Shown one piece after another: positions 1 to 8,882 of a stretch of 64,000 nucleotides of DNA; the stretch's first letter is position 1, and each line of letters starts with the position of its first letter. The DNA comes from Candidatus Tisiphia endosymbiont of Nemotelus nigrinus. GTDB taxonomy: Bacteria; Pseudomonadota; Alphaproteobacteria; Rickettsiales; Rickettsiaceae. Under the pieces are notes generated by a model. It was not told the origin of the DNA and searched no databases. It saw only the letters and a program-made list of their open reading frames with translations. A program made the position numbers and the translations under genes. The DNA lies in NCBI RefSeq assembly GCF_964026475.1, contig NZ_OZ032151.1, forward strand, positions 310,001 to 374,000, read 5' to 3'.

Positions 1-362
1 ATATGAAAAATATGGACATTTGGATAAATGATAAAAGCAAAAAGAATAAAGAACCCAATAAAAAAAGTAATTAAATAGCCGTAAATCTTTTCAAAACTAC
101 AATGATTAAGCATCTTAGCATAGATTATAACGAATAGAGCTGCTGCAGGTGTTACACAATAAACTTTAGTGAAACTTACTACTTCAGCACTAATCTCTGA
201 AATTAAAATGCTATCTTTTAAAATTCTTAATATATTTTGGTTAAATAAGACACAGAACATCAAACCACACATCGGTATGAATTTTCCAAGTTCATGATTA
301 TGGATAGGCCAAAAGATAGTTCTGAATTTGCTTCTAAATGAATTTGACTTTATAATAGTCAT
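1..362 (-). CDS. Tlc-family nucleotide translocase (N-terminal part, runs off window)
   Basis: Seen: translating the minus strand from ATG at 362 gives an uninterrupted 120-residue N-terminus that includes IFWPIHNHELGKFIPM, LRILKDSIL and FTKVYCVTPAAALFVI, then hydrophobic segments; the rest lies outside the window. Known: Tlc proteins are 12-TM antiporters by which rickettsiae and chlamydiae exchange nucleotides with host cytosol; the same block in the paralogue at 35448 reads [14 protein letters not shown] and LRSIKDGFV. It clearly differs from that Tlc1-like copy, so it is probably one of the other paralogues (GTP, CTP/UTP or NAD-type carriers). The substrate cannot be told from this part. 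Confidence 0.85.
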   Translation of the reverse strand, partial: MTIIKSNSFRSKFRTIFWPIHNHELGKFIPMCGLMFCVLFNQNILRILKDSILISEISAEVVSFTKVYCVTPAAALFVIIYAKMLNHCSFEKIYGYLITFFIGFFILFAFIIYPNVHIFH

Positions 363-608
363 AACAAGGATTCCCTAAGACAAAAAAAAAACTCAATATA
401 TGTATCAACTTAAAAGAATGATCTTTTAATGAGTTGAAACTATTCAAGAGCTTTTCCTTAATTGCTTAAGGTTATCGTATAATATATAAGGTTAGAAACT
501 TATATATTATTAAGCTTACCCTGTCAAGCTATTTAGATTTATATCGTATAAAAAATCAAAAATTTTCTTCTGTCTTCTTCACTCCTCTCCTTATATTTTG
601 GAGCTTTT

Positions 609-1244
609 TTATTTTTTATTATCTAATTTACCAAGCTTTCGTATGAGCATCACAACAATTATATCATGAATTTCGTTTGCACTAAGATCTAAGGCGTTTA
701 TTTTTACTATTCTTTCTGGAAATTTATCTGATATATACTGAAACCTATTATAAACTTTTTGATGAAATTCAATATTTTTATTTTCAAATTTATTATTATT
801 ACCTCTTGCCCACGCCCTTTCTAAAGCAATATTTGGCTCTATATCAATAAAAAAGGTAATATCAGGCATCACAGGTGATATTAGAGACTTATGAAGGTCA
901 TACACTAAATCACTGCCTACATCTTGCCCCTGATAACAAGCCGTAGAATCTATAAACCTATCACAAATAACTGAAACCCCAGAGTTTAGTTTAGGAATAA
1001 TCCTTTTATGCATATGTTCATAACGTGCTGCCATGACTTGCAGTAATTCTGACATAGGTAATAAATCCTGATAAACTAAAATGTCACGCATCTTTTCAGC
1101 CGCAATAGTTCCACCCACTTCACGTGTTAAATCAGCTAGAATATTTTGTGACAGTAAATACTTATATAACATATCGCTTTGGGTGGATTTACCGCACCCT
1201 TCTCCGCCTTCAAAGGTAATGAATTTACCACTTTTAATTGACAT
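609..1244 (-). CDS. tmk: Thymidylate kinase
   Basis: Phosphorylates dTMP to dTDP in dTTP synthesis. The P-loop GGEGCGKST lies near residues 13-21, a [12 protein letters not shown] block matches the family DR-x-DSS-x-AYQG motif, and a LID-type segment with basic residues follows ([10 protein letters not shown]). About 211 residues is the normal size. The ATG at 1244 (MSIKSGKF) is preferred; an upstream in-frame GTG at 1253 would only add three residues. The gene start overlaps the end of zapE by about 11 bp, so the two are probably co-transcribed. The usual REPGG loop reads REVGG, a modest deviation. Confidence 0.93.
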   Translation of the reverse strand: MSIKSGKFITFEGGEGCGKSTQSDMLYKYLLSQNILADLTREVGGTIAAEKMRDILVYQDLLPMSELLQVMAARYEHMHKRIIPKLNSGVSVICDRFIDSTACYQGQDVGSDLVYDLHKSLISPVMPDITFFIDIEPNIALERAWARGNNNKFENKNIEFHQKVYNRFQYISDKFPERIVKINALDLSANEIHDIIVVMLIRKLGKLDNKK

Positions 1245-2265
1245 AACTACCACTATTCATTTCATGTAACCTTGAAATAGTTCTCTTAAATTCATTACTA
1301 CGCAAACCATTCTGATATATTTTTATCGGCTCATCTTGTAAGGTCATAAATAATACCACTTTATAAAAATAAGCATTATCAACAAAATTGATAAACCTAA
1401 CAGCTAAGTCTGTATTATCAGAGCTTATTATACGAATATTTTCTACCATTATAACAGAAAATTTTTGACAAATATGTACATAATCAACATAACCTAATTC
1501 TCTTACAAATAACTCTTCAAAATCTGTCACTAATATTTTCTCACCAGCCATTTTAAAAGATATTTTCCGTCCGAAAACAGTAATATCTTTAGGAATAAAT
1601 TGGTTATTATGATTTAACTTGCTAATAAGCTCTTGCGTCTCCAATTTATTACTTTCATTAATTGGATAGATTATGCGTCTGCTAGCCGCTTGTATAACTT
1701 TATCTAATCGATAATCATGCTCACTATCTAAGTACATGACTTCAAACCTTTGATAAATCTCTTTAATTATTGGTAGAAAATAATTTCTTTGTAAACCATC
1801 TTTATACAAATCTTCTGGTTTGGTATTACTGGTAATAAAGATAAATACCTTACATTTTATCAGTTCAAGTAGTAGCTGTCCTATGATCATCGCATCAGTT
1901 ATATCTTTAATCTCAAACTCATCAATACATATTACTTCTGCTTGTTTTGCATAATTTTCTGCAATGATTTTTATAATATTACTCTTAGATTTTAATTTGC
2001 CTTGTAACCGATAAATATCTTTATGTACTGATTGCATAAAGTTCTGGTAATGCATCATTAACTTCTTAATTTGCAATATTTGAAAAAAATGTTGCATTAA
2101 TATAGTTTTGCCATTACCTACATTACCATATAAATAGATACCTTGTTTTGCTAATAAACTGCTATTAAAGAATCTAAAAAAGGATTTATTCTCAATTTGT
2201 TTAGCAAAATTCTTGATTCTACTAAGCAGAAACAACTGCTTTTCATCAAATTTTAATTCAGACAA
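1234..2265 (-). CDS. zapE: ZapE / AFG1-like cell-division ATPase
   Basis: AFG1/ZapE family AAA-type ATPase; in bacteria ZapE acts at the Z-ring under stress, in mitochondria AFG1 handles misassembled respiratory subunits. Seen: Walker A GNVGNGKT near residue 47, Walker [10 protein letters not shown], the downstream [17 protein letters not shown] block typical of the family, and a C-terminal [16 protein letters not shown] segment. At 343 residues it is family-typical. It overlaps tmk downstream. No upstream gene is close: a MITE and an IS110 element lie in front, so its promoter region may have been altered by these insertions. Confidence 0.9.
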   Translation of the reverse strand: MSELKFDEKQLFLLSRIKNFAKQIENKSFFRFFNSSLLAKQGIYLYGNVGNGKTILMQHFFQILQIKKLMMHYQNFMQSVHKDIYRLQGKLKSKSNIIKIIAENYAKQAEVICIDEFEIKDITDAMIIGQLLLELIKCKVFIFITSNTKPEDLYKDGLQRNYFLPIIKEIYQRFEVMYLDSEHDYRLDKVIQAASRRIIYPINESNKLETQELISKLNHNNQFIPKDITVFGRKISFKMAGEKILVTDFEELFVRELGYVDYVHICQKFSVIMVENIRIISSDNTDLAVRFINFVDNAYFYKVVLFMTLQDEPIKIYQNGLRSNEFKRTISRLHEMNSGSYVN

Positions 2266-2350
2266 TCGATTATATTCCCATTAGTTTTATTGTTATATTA
2301 TGTATTTCTACCCAAATAATTTCAAGAATTACCTATGTTATGAAGGTTTC

Positions 2351-2508
2351 TAGACACTGTTAACAAAGCTTATTTGATTGATGAATTAATGGATTTTTTA
2401 GCGAAAATTAATAAGATTTTTGCCGGAATAGTATACCTATTTCAAAAAAATCTTATAATTTGCAGCAAAAAAGACTTTATTCACCAATTAAATAAGCTTT
2501 GTTAACAG
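2351..2508. mobile_element. MITE-1, copy 1 (interrupted at its right end by IS110)
   Basis: About 160 bp with terminal inverted repeats GACACTGTTAACAAAGCTTA..., flanked by TA. The left end is at 2351 and the right TIR is cut after ...GTTAACAG at 2508; the missing TGTCTA reappears at 3674-3679 on the far side of the IS110. Other copies: 8719-8882, 44980-45143 and 50215-50373. There is no open reading frame inside; it is a non-autonomous element with TA target duplication, as expected for IS630/Tc-mariner- or IS5(IS427)-mobilised MITEs. Confidence 0.88.
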
Positions 2509-2552
2509 CAATTATCTTTTATCTAAATTTTCAAAAAAATAAAAATATTTAT

Positions 2553-3503
2553 CTAAATAACAAAACAACGTTTTTGTTGAATAAGTTTATGGCATACTTC
2601 AAGTAGTTTACGCATGCATGCAACTATAGCAACCTTTTTAGGTTTAAAATTGTTAACAAGCCTATCATATAAAGCTTTCAAATATTGAAAACCATTTTTG
2701 ACACCGTTTTTACCAGCCAATACCGCCATATATAAAGCATATCGTGGTATTTTTCTGCCACCTCTAATAAATCTTCGTCCTTGCTTATTACCACTATCAC
2801 GGGCATAAGGAGCTATCCCTACAATTGCTGACAATTCATTACTACTATAATTTTTATTCCCTAATTCAGGTAAAAAACTAATTAGTTTTTTAGCTACGCA
2901 TTTACCAATACCAGGCACACTCTCTAATATTTTTACCTTCTCTTTCAACTCTTCTGACTCATCTATTACTTCACTTAATTTTTTATCAAGCTCAGCTATT
3001 TCATTCTGTAAAAATTTAATGAGCTTTTCTATACTCTTTTTATCAATACCATCAATACTATGATGTAGCCTCTTCTTTTCATTGCTAAGCATTAATACTA
3101 AATCTTCTCGCCTTTGCTGATATCTCTTCAAAGTATCGGATTCAACTTGATATAAATAATTAGCTGAAAGCTGCATCTTATCGCCATAATATGCTAATTT
3201 AAATGCGTCCTTCTTATCAGTTTTACACAAATTCACCGATTTACTAAATGAATTAAAGCTATATGTATTGACTTTATGTACCTGTTGTTTATTATTATAC
3301 AATTTTTGGCAAATATCCGCTTCATAACCTCCAGTAGGTTCACATACTATTAGCTTAATTTCTTGTTCTTTTGTTAATTTTATCAGTTCTTCATGCCCTA
3401 ACTTATCGTTGGAAAAACGATTATATATCGGTTTATTGTTAGACTCATATAAACATATATCTAACCATTTTTTACTTACATCTAGACCTATTATTTTACT
3501 CAT
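2553..3503 (-). CDS. IS110-family transposase (DEDD recombinase)
   Basis: 316 residues. The N-terminal RuvC-like DEDD domain shows GLDVSKKWLD (first Asp), VCEPTGGYE and CKTDKKDAFKLAYYG. A central coiled coil follows (residues ~130-190), then the C-terminal Transposase_20 domain with VPGIGKCVAKKL, SAIVGIAPYARDSGNKQGRR and RGGRKIPRYALYMAV; the Ser of RDSGNKQG is the expected catalytic serine. The gene appears intact. The product of the copy at 50418-51368 is identical, which implies recent transposition. Known: IS110 recombinases act with an element-encoded bridge RNA. Confidence 0.95.
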   Translation of the reverse strand: MSKIIGLDVSKKWLDICLYESNNKPIYNRFSNDKLGHEELIKLTKEQEIKLIVCEPTGGYEADICQKLYNNKQQVHKVNTYSFNSFSKSVNLCKTDKKDAFKLAYYGDKMQLSANYLYQVESDTLKRYQQRREDLVLMLSNEKKRLHHSIDGIDKKSIEKLIKFLQNEIAELDKKLSEVIDESEELKEKVKILESVPGIGKCVAKKLISFLPELGNKNYSSNELSAIVGIAPYARDSGNKQGRRFIRGGRKIPRYALYMAVLAGKNGVKNGFQYLKALYDRLVNNFKPKKVAIVACMRKLLEVCHKLIQQKRCFVI

Positions 3504-3509
3504 GATATA

Positions 3510-3665
3510 ATCTCCTTCATCTTATTGTGCAAGGCTGCTGTTTCCAGCACCTTCTGCAATTTGTTCAAAGCAAACTTTGTAAGAGGGTACTTATTCTGTT
3601 TACGACTATTTCAGTCCAGTGTCTATCAAGTCACCCTCTTACAATTACTTATATCATAATTTAAA
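3510..3665 (-). ncRNA. Putative IS110 bridge RNA (upstream non-coding segment)
   Basis: Read on the minus strand, a perfect 11-bp stem TGTAAGAGGGT / ACCCTCTTACA (3633-3643 with 3578-3588), extended by ACTT/AAGT, encloses an internal loop. The loop holds TAGACACT (3618-3625) and GTAAACAG (3596-3603), separated by a small GACT...AGTC hairpin. TAGACACT equals the left half plus CT core of the insertion site; GTAAACAG is the reverse complement of core plus right half with one mismatch. A second hairpin (AAGG-GCTG-CAGC-CCTT) is flanked by AAATTGC (3556-3562) and AATAAG (3521-3526), resembling the element-end junction GATAATTG-CT-TATATC. This fits the two-loop bridge RNA model. The exact transcript ends are unknown. 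Confidence 0.7.
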
Positions 3666-3673
3666 GATATAAG

Positions 3674-3916
3674 TGTCTAATTGATCTATTTTTTACTGAG
3701 CATAAATATATACTATTAAAATGGTTATGTGTATATTTTAACTTTTTTATATGTTAAAATTAAAGTTTGTAAAAACTTATTTTTTACGTTAATACTACAG
3801 TTGTAAGTGTCTAGGATTACCAACCAAGAGCAAGATGCAAAAATAGTCGATTTCACAGGGCTTAAAAGTCGTTTGGAGCAAAATTCTTTGCAGGAAAAAT
3901 GATGATTAATTTTTTG
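3674..3916. other. Intergenic: MITE-1 stub and repeat fragment, no gene seen
   Basis: It begins with the displaced TGTCTA end of MITE-1 (3674-3679). Near 3790-3820 the string TACTACAGTTGTAAGTGTCTAGG combines the end motif of the inverted repeat at 43095-43257 with a TGTCTA-type repeat end, so it is probably repeat debris. The rest is AT-rich with short stop-laden frames. Confidence 0.5.
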
Positions 3917-4228
3917 TCACGGTATATAAATTGTAGTTTTTATGCTATGTATAGCCTTAAAACCCAGATAAACCGAAATACGCTCAATGATTATCTGTTG
4001 ATAGTATGATATTTCTAAAGCAATACTCGAATTTTCTGCTTGTACATGTAAAATATTTATTAACTGTCCTTTCTCTTTAATTTTAGCTATTTTTAGAGGA
4101 ATAGTTTTGCTACTAAATTTTGATCCAACAATCTTGCTCCAATTAATCATAATTTCTGCAAGCAATGGGTGCTGCTTGCAAAAGATTCGTCTAATAATTA
4201 TGTTGATGTCATGGCTGAGTGGTTTCAT
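3917..4228 (-). CDS. DUF721 / DciA-like protein
   Basis: About 103 residues. The pattern matches the DUF721 family: an N-terminal helical part, then W-x-K-IVG-x-KFSSKTIPLKI, a basic Gly turn, then INILHVQAENSSIALEISYYQQIIIERI and a terminal LGFKAIHSIKTT. Known: DciA (DUF721) is the ancestral loader or operator of the replicative helicase DnaB in bacteria lacking DnaC; in alphaproteobacteria short DUF721 proteins are common. The start overlaps the end of the glycosyltransferase gene by about 20 bp (ATG at 4228 preferred over 4234), making it the last gene of the map-radC operon. Confidence 0.7.
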   Translation of the reverse strand: MKPLSHDINIIIRRIFCKQHPLLAEIMINWSKIVGSKFSSKTIPLKIAKIKEKGQLINILHVQAENSSIALEISYYQQIIIERISVYLGFKAIHSIKTTIYIP

Positions 4229-5228
4229 GGGCAAAATTAATGATTGTAACCATTACTACTAATACAGCAAGAATAGTCGATACTAAAGGAAAATACAAAG
4301 AACTGATTGATAATACCATCAGTAATATATTGCATATTATAATTCTACACACTACTTCCCTATGAGTTTTACCATTTCTAACTGCTTTTTGAAAAAAATG
4401 CTTTAAATGAGGTTGCCAAATCTTTTCCTTATTAAGTAGTCTAATTAATATGGTTAATCCTCCATCGGTCATGTAATATAAACTAGCAATAGATGAAGCA
4501 ATAAATAAATCAATACTAGAAGCTGAAATAAGTATTAAACATAAACCTAGTAAAAATCCTAAACTTATACTACCTACGTCTCCTATAAATATTTTAGCGG
4601 GATGCCAGTTAAATATCAAAAAACCTATAGAACACGCCAATATGATGACGTTAAGTACAATTATAAAATTTATGTTTATTATTATATCATGCTTTAAATA
4701 ACAAATTATTAATATGGTAATAGATAAATGAATAGATTCAGCTCCACTAATACCATCTATCCCATCAAGAAAATTATAAATATTTAAAAAGGTAGTCAAG
4801 TATATTATAGATAACACAAAATCAACATATAATGGTAATTCATGATGAAACAATAATGCCGGAGATAAAAATATTATAATGCCTATTGTAGAACAAATTA
4901 TGTGAATAATTAGTCTTATAAATACAGGAACAGAGATAAGATCATCTAAAAATGAAATTGTAGAAATGATCAATAATAAGGGTACAATCTTAATTGAGTT
5001 TATCAGCGTTTTTGTCGTAAAATATTCATAGGTGATAAGACCAATTATTAGCACTATTACTATAGCAAGCCCTCCTCCTCTTGGTGTAATTCTATTATGT
5101 GTTCTACGTGGATTCGGTATATCTACCATTCCAAAAGATGGAAGATTGAAAATCAATAGCCAAGTAAGAAAGCTTGTTGCTATAAAAGATAACAAAAATA
5201 AAAAACTATAATTAGTAAAATCACTCAT
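4209..5228 (-). CDS. WecA/MraY-superfamily polyprenyl-phosphate sugar-1-phosphate transferase
   Basis: 339 residues with about 10-11 hydrophobic segments. Landmarks of glycosyltransferase family 4: DIPNPRRTHNRITPRGGG after TM1-2, the catalytic-type NFLDGIDGISG, FIGDVGSISLGFLLG (Mg/uridine-binding region) and a cytoplasmic basic loop HLKHFFQKAVRNGKTHREVV (HIP/HFE-like His-rich site). Known: such enzymes transfer GlcNAc-1-P or a related sugar-1-P to undecaprenyl phosphate to begin O-antigen or other surface glycan synthesis. The R-x-HxxxxPRGGG signature fits the WecA/WbpL side rather than MraY. It overlaps radC by 4 bp and DciA by ~20 bp. Confidence 0.88.
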   Translation of the reverse strand: MSDFTNYSFLFLLSFIATSFLTWLLIFNLPSFGMVDIPNPRRTHNRITPRGGGLAIVIVLIIGLITYEYFTTKTLINSIKIVPLLLIISTISFLDDLISVPVFIRLIIHIICSTIGIIIFLSPALLFHHELPLYVDFVLSIIYLTTFLNIYNFLDGIDGISGAESIHLSITILIICYLKHDIIININFIIVLNVIILACSIGFLIFNWHPAKIFIGDVGSISLGFLLGLCLILISASSIDLFIASSIASLYYMTDGGLTILIRLLNKEKIWQPHLKHFFQKAVRNGKTHREVVCRIIICNILLMVLSISSLYFPLVSTILAVLVVMVTIINFAHETTQP

Positions 5229-5633
5229 AACAACATATTAGATTTAAAACTGAAATATTCATTAGCTGCAATAATCACGTGGTCGTGAACAGATATATTC
5301 ACATTAGCACAAGTTTCTACTATTTTGTGTGTTAATTTAATATCAGTATTTGAAGGTTTACTAACACCACTTGGATGATTATGTACTAATATAATTGCCC
5401 CAGCTTCATTAAATAAAGCTCTTTTAATTATTTCTCTTGGATATATTGTTGCCTGATCTATAGTGCCTTGACTTAAAACTTCATCAGCAATCAGGACATT
5501 CTTTTTATTTAAAAATAAGATACGAAACTGTTCTGTCTTCATATTACCCATCGTTGCTTTTAGATAGTCTATTAGAATACTCCAAGAACTAATGACATTC
5601 TGATTTATTACTTTTTGTTTTAGTATCCTATTA

Positions 5634-6489
5634 GGTTCTGTGAAGTTTTCTAACGAAGCCATATAAAAGCTCCAACAAATTGCAAAAAAGACAAGAAAGC
5701 AGTAGCAGTTTTATCAAATCTCGAAAAAATTCGTCTAAAATGTTTAATTTTACCAAAAAAACATTCGATCGAATGACGTTCTTTATAGATATGTTTATCG
5801 TACTCCCTTTGCTGTTTTCGGTTCTTTTTTGATGGAATAACAGCTATACAATTTTGCTCTTCAAGCTGCTCAATAAAAGCATTGCTATCATATGCCTTAT
5901 CGGCAAGGAGCATAGTATTTTTAATATCTTTAACCAATGAGTTGGCTTGTGTAATGTCATGTCTTTGACCTGCAGTTAAAATAAACTTTAAAGGATTACC
6001 AAGAGCGTCAACTAAGGCATGGATTTTAGTAGTAAAACCTCCTTTACTACGCCCTAAAGCTTCTTGATCTTGGCTATCTTTTTTATAACCTGCTGAGCAT
6101 GCATGGGCACGAACTATAGTAGCGTCAATCATTGTTGATTCCATGTCAGGATTAGCTTGTACTTGCTCAAACAAATCGGTCCATATTCCTTTATTAGACC
6201 AAGTTTTAAACCTCATATGCACTGCTCGCCATGAACCATAAACACTCGGTAACAACCGCCATTGGCATCCTGAACGTGTTATGTACCATATTGCTTCAAT
6301 AAATCGTCTAAGCTTATCCTCATTTCTTGTTTTTATATCTTTTCTTTTTCTTAATATTTCAATAATTTGTTGCCATTCTCTGATTTTTATATGATAATTC
6401 ATTCCGGTAGTGTTTTTGATTGTCTAAAATAGAAAATACACTACCTCTCCTTCTTTTTAATTTATTTTTTTACAAAACTTCACAGAACC
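5634..6489 (-). mobile_element. IS5-family (IS427-like) insertion sequence, 856 bp
   Basis: The ends carry the inverted repeat GGTTCTGTGAAGTTTT (5634-5649 and the complement at 6474-6489), flanked by TA duplications at 5632-5633 and 6490-6491. It contains a single transposase frame. A TA duplication with one uninterrupted ORF fits the IS427 side of IS5. It lies in the same orientation as radC. Confidence 0.9.
5650..6402 (-). CDS. IS5-family DDE transposase
   Basis: 250 residues: an N-terminal DUF4096-like region (FIEAIWYITRSGCQWRLLPSVYGSWRAVHMRF) followed by the DDE catalytic core. The acidic residues are visible in STMIDATIVRAH (first D), MLLADKAYDSNAF (second D) and ERHSIECFFGKIKHFRRIFSRFDK (E with the Y/R-type tail signature). 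It appears full-length in one frame, without the two-ORF frameshift arrangement of some IS427 elements, so it may be active. Read-out from it could still express the downstream radC fragment, glycosyltransferase and DciA genes. Confidence 0.93.
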   Translation of the reverse strand: MNYHIKIREWQQIIEILRKRKDIKTRNEDKLRRFIEAIWYITRSGCQWRLLPSVYGSWRAVHMRFKTWSNKGIWTDLFEQVQANPDMESTMIDATIVRAHACSAGYKKDSQDQEALGRSKGGFTTKIHALVDALGNPLKFILTAGQRHDITQANSLVKDIKNTMLLADKAYDSNAFIEQLEEQNCIAVIPSKKNRKQQREYDKHIYKERHSIECFFGKIKHFRRIFSRFDKTATAFLSFLQFVGAFIWLR

Positions 6490-6759
6490 TAGTCAATTCA
6501 CGCATAATAACAAAATTTATGTATAAATTATCATTAGTTCCTTTAATGTTAAGCAGTTTTTCTTTATCTGTATTTACTAAATCAGCGAGACTACCAAATC
6601 GTGTTAGTAATTCCTTCGCTAATGGTTTTACATCTTTTCTAGGTATTACAGAAAATAATATCATTTCAAGTAATTCATAATCTGCAAGATTCTCTGCAGA
6701 AACAATAATACGTTGCCTTAGACGTTGTCTATGCCCAATATAATGAGGAGTATTATCTT

Positions 6760-7551
6760 TCATAAATCTATTTTATAAGGTGGATATGTCAAGTGTTTTG
6801 GTGACAAAGTAAAAATGTCAAAACCATCTTTAGTTACACCTAAACTATGCTCAAACTGTGCTGATAATGATTTATCACTTGTGGTGACGGTCCAATCGTC
6901 TAATTTACTAAGATGGGTGGAGTGATGTCCAGCATTTACCATTGGTTCAATAGTAAAAAACATACCTTCCTCCAATACCAAGCCAGTGCCAGCTTTACCG
7001 TAATGTAGAATATTTGGCTCTGTATGAAATATACGCCCTATTCCGTGACCAGTATAATTTCTAACAACGGAATAATTATGCTTCTCAACATAATTTTGTA
7101 TAGCATTTCCAATAGTTCCTAAATGTACTCCCGGTTTCACTAGTTCAATTCCTATCATCATAGCATCATAAGTAACTTGCACTAAGCGTTTTGCTTTAAT
7201 TCCAACGTCACCAACGTAATACATTCTACTAGTATCTCCATGCCATCCATCAACAATTACGGTAACATCAATGTTTATTATATCACCATTTTTAATAGGT
7301 TTGTTATTTGGAATACCATGGCATACTACATGATTAACAGAAGTACAAATTGACTTCGGGAAGCCATTATAGTTTAAAGGGGCAGGAATTGCATTATTGG
7401 ATACAATAAAGTCATGACAGAGATCATTTAAATAAATGGTACTCACTCCTGGTTTTACATAATTAGTAATGAAATCTAAGGTTTTTGCAGCCAGTTTGCC
7501 TGCAATATGCATTTTCTTAAACTCTTCTAGTGTATGGATGGTTATGGTCAT
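6760..7551 (-). CDS. map: Methionine aminopeptidase, type I
   Basis: Removes the N-terminal Met from nascent proteins, using a two-metal site. Metal ligands of the type I pattern are visible: DVTVIVDGWHGDTSRMYYVGD (two Asp), NYTGHGIGRIFHTEP (His), MFFTIEPMV (Glu) and SAQFEHSLGVTKDGFD (Glu). VCHGIPN is the substrate-pocket His block. At 263 residues it is of usual length. It is the first gene of a tightly overlapping group map-radC-glycosyltransferase-dciA, in which every junction overlaps. The 5-prime side is filled with palindromic repeats. Confidence 0.97.
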   Translation of the reverse strand: MTITIHTLEEFKKMHIAGKLAAKTLDFITNYVKPGVSTIYLNDLCHDFIVSNNAIPAPLNYNGFPKSICTSVNHVVCHGIPNNKPIKNGDIINIDVTVIVDGWHGDTSRMYYVGDVGIKAKRLVQVTYDAMMIGIELVKPGVHLGTIGNAIQNYVEKHNYSVVRNYTGHGIGRIFHTEPNILHYGKAGTGLVLEEGMFFTIEPMVNAGHHSTHLSKLDDWTVTTSDKSLSAQFEHSLGVTKDGFDIFTLSPKHLTYPPYKIDL

Positions 7552-8101
7552 AAAATAATTAACTTTTTTATTAAAATTATCTATAGCTAACCCGATTAGT
7601 ATTTAGCCATAGTAAATTGTTGTCATTGCGAGAAGCCACTTTGGTGGCGACGAAGCAATCCAAGAAGACGATTGGATTTGGATTGCTTCGTCGTAGCAAT
7701 GCTACTCCTCGCAATGATGGCATGGACTCCGTCCCACAACTGTCGAAAGTTAGAAGAGGAAGCTGTTTTTAGGCAAGGAAATGTCATTGCGAGGAGTGCG
7801 TAAGCACGACGAAGTAATCCATATTTAATCATTTTATGGATTGCTTCGTCGACCTTCGGTCTTCTCGCAATGACGTTACCCTATTTAAAACCCCCTCTTC
7901 TAACTTTCGACAGTTGTGAACTCCATCCAAACCCATCAATGGACTTCGTCCATATATGACGTTGGGTAAAAATATTCCAGTCATTGCGAGATCACGTGAG
8001 TGTAGTGGCAATCCACATTTATTAGATTGCTTCACCGTATTCGACTCCTCGTTAATAAACGTCAATTTACTGTAACTAAATGCTAATCGGGTTAGCTATA
8101 C
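7552..8101. repeat. Composite palindromic repeat block (CATTGCGAG type) inside TATAGCTAACCCGATTAG ends
   Basis: The outer inverted ends TATAGCTAACCCGATTAG (7582-7599) and its complement (8084-8101) bracket several nested modules: TCATTGCGAGAAG...GAAGCAATCC with complementary GGATTGCTTCGTCG...CTCGCAATGA, and paired CACAACTGTCGAAAGTTAGA / TCTAACTTTCGACAGTTGTG. Short frames inside (7623-7832, 7829-8065) are translations of repeat DNA and not called as genes. Known: CATTGCGAG-type palindromes are widespread in rickettsial genomes. Confidence 0.85.
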
Positions 8102-8133
8102 AAATATATACTAATTTTCTACTTTTTAAATTA

Positions 8134-8694
8134 TTATTTGAATTTCATTAAATCTTTTTCAACAACTCTTACCTTATAAAAACTATAAGATAGGGTTATT
8201 GTATCAACATCATTCATTTCTTTATCTTCCTCAAAATCAGAATCTATAAAAAATGTTACGGGCATTAACATTTTGTCTCTTGCTTTTAATAGCTGTTCTT
8301 CAAAACAAAAACAATGTACTTTAACAAAATACTTACCGGCTTTATTAGGAGTAACATTATAAACGGAAGTTCCTATTATATCATCATTACTTAAATTTTC
8401 AGACTCATAAAAAATTAGCGTATTTTGTCCTGGGATAACTGTAGCCCTTCTTTGTTTAGGAATAAATCGCCAAGGTAAATTACTATCAACATTAGAGTCA
8501 AATTCTATAGTTATCACTCTAGTTCCCTTTTTAGGAGAATATATATTAAGCTCCTGTCTTGCCGTGGTACCGCCATAACCAGTGACTTTACAAAATAAAT
8601 TGTAAATTGGTATCGATGCAAAGCTTAAAAAAACCATACTAAGTGCTAAGCTAACCAAGGCTAAGGCAAATTTCCTATTAGATTTTTGTAACAC
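8134..8694 (-). CDS. ctaG: Cytochrome c oxidase assembly protein CtaG/Cox11
   Basis: Delivers copper to the CuB site of cytochrome c oxidase subunit I. Seen: a single N-terminal membrane anchor (residues ~8-30, [22 protein letters not shown]), then the periplasmic domain with [24 protein letters not shown], and the copper-binding CFCFEEQ motif, ending in LSYSFYKV. At 186 residues it matches alphaproteobacterial Cox11. It stands alone between two repeat blocks, with no cox genes nearby in this window. Confidence 0.95.
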   Translation of the reverse strand: MLQKSNRKFALALVSLALSMVFLSFASIPIYNLFCKVTGYGGTTARQELNIYSPKKGTRVITIEFDSNVDSNLPWRFIPKQRRATVIPGQNTLIFYESENLSNDDIIGTSVYNVTPNKAGKYFVKVHCFCFEEQLLKARDKMLMPVTFFIDSDFEEDKEMNDVDTITLSYSFYKVRVVEKDLMKFK

Positions 8695-8718
8695 TATTCT
8701 GTTCTCTTAATTAATAGC

Positions 8719-8882
8719 TAGACACTGTTAACAAAGCTTATTTAATTGATGAATTAATGGATTTTTCAGCGAAAATTAATAAGATTTTTGCTGGAATAGT
8801 GTACCTATTTCAAAAAAATCTTATAATTTGCAGCAAAAAAGACTTTATTCACCAACTAAATAAGCTTTGTTAACAGTGTCTA
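8719..8882. mobile_element. MITE-1, copy 2 (uninterrupted)
   Basis: 164 bp including the TA duplications. The inverted ends TAGACACTGTTAACAAAGCT and complement are complete. It is inserted into the left end of the next palindromic repeat: the flanks AATAGC-TA and TA-ACCCGATTAG rejoin to the usual repeat end TAGCTAACCCGATTAG, which demonstrates TA target duplication and an empty-site reconstruction. Both TIRs are vacant targets for the IS110 described here. Confidence 0.9.

Larger units (their letters stand above)
2509..3673 (-). mobile_element. IS110-family insertion sequence, copy 1 (1165 bp)
   Basis: The ends were defined by comparison with the second copy (50374-51538), identical wherever compared, and with uninterrupted MITE-1 copies. 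Read on the minus strand the junctions are tagaca-CT-TATATC at one end and GATAATTG-CT-gttaac at the other, so the element lies between two CT dinucleotides in the MITE target tagacaCTgttaac. It has no terminal inverted repeats of its own, as in IS110. It contains one transposase gene and an upstream non-coding segment of about 170 bp with strong secondary structure. Confidence 0.9.
5225..6763 (-). pseudogene. radC: radC, split by an IS5-family element
   Basis: The N-terminal part (6490-6763) encodes HRQRLRQRI...ADYELLEMILF..IPRKDVKPLAKELL..FGSL, the helix-hairpin-helix region of RadC. The C-terminal part (5225-5631) encodes the JAB/MPN metalloprotease-like domain with GAIILVHNHPSGVSKPSNTD and DHVIIA. 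Removing 5634-6489 and one copy of the TA duplication joins them in frame as ...MRELT-NRILKQKV..., giving about 226 residues, normal for RadC. The break is therefore solely the insertion. RadC function in repair is uncertain in general. Its ATG overlaps the map stop (ATGA). Confidence 0.93.

Noticed and set aside
7623..8065. Two ORFs of 69 and 78 codons between map and ctaG
   Set aside because: They are translations of palindromic CATTGCGAG and GTCGAAAGTTAGA repeats with no coding character.
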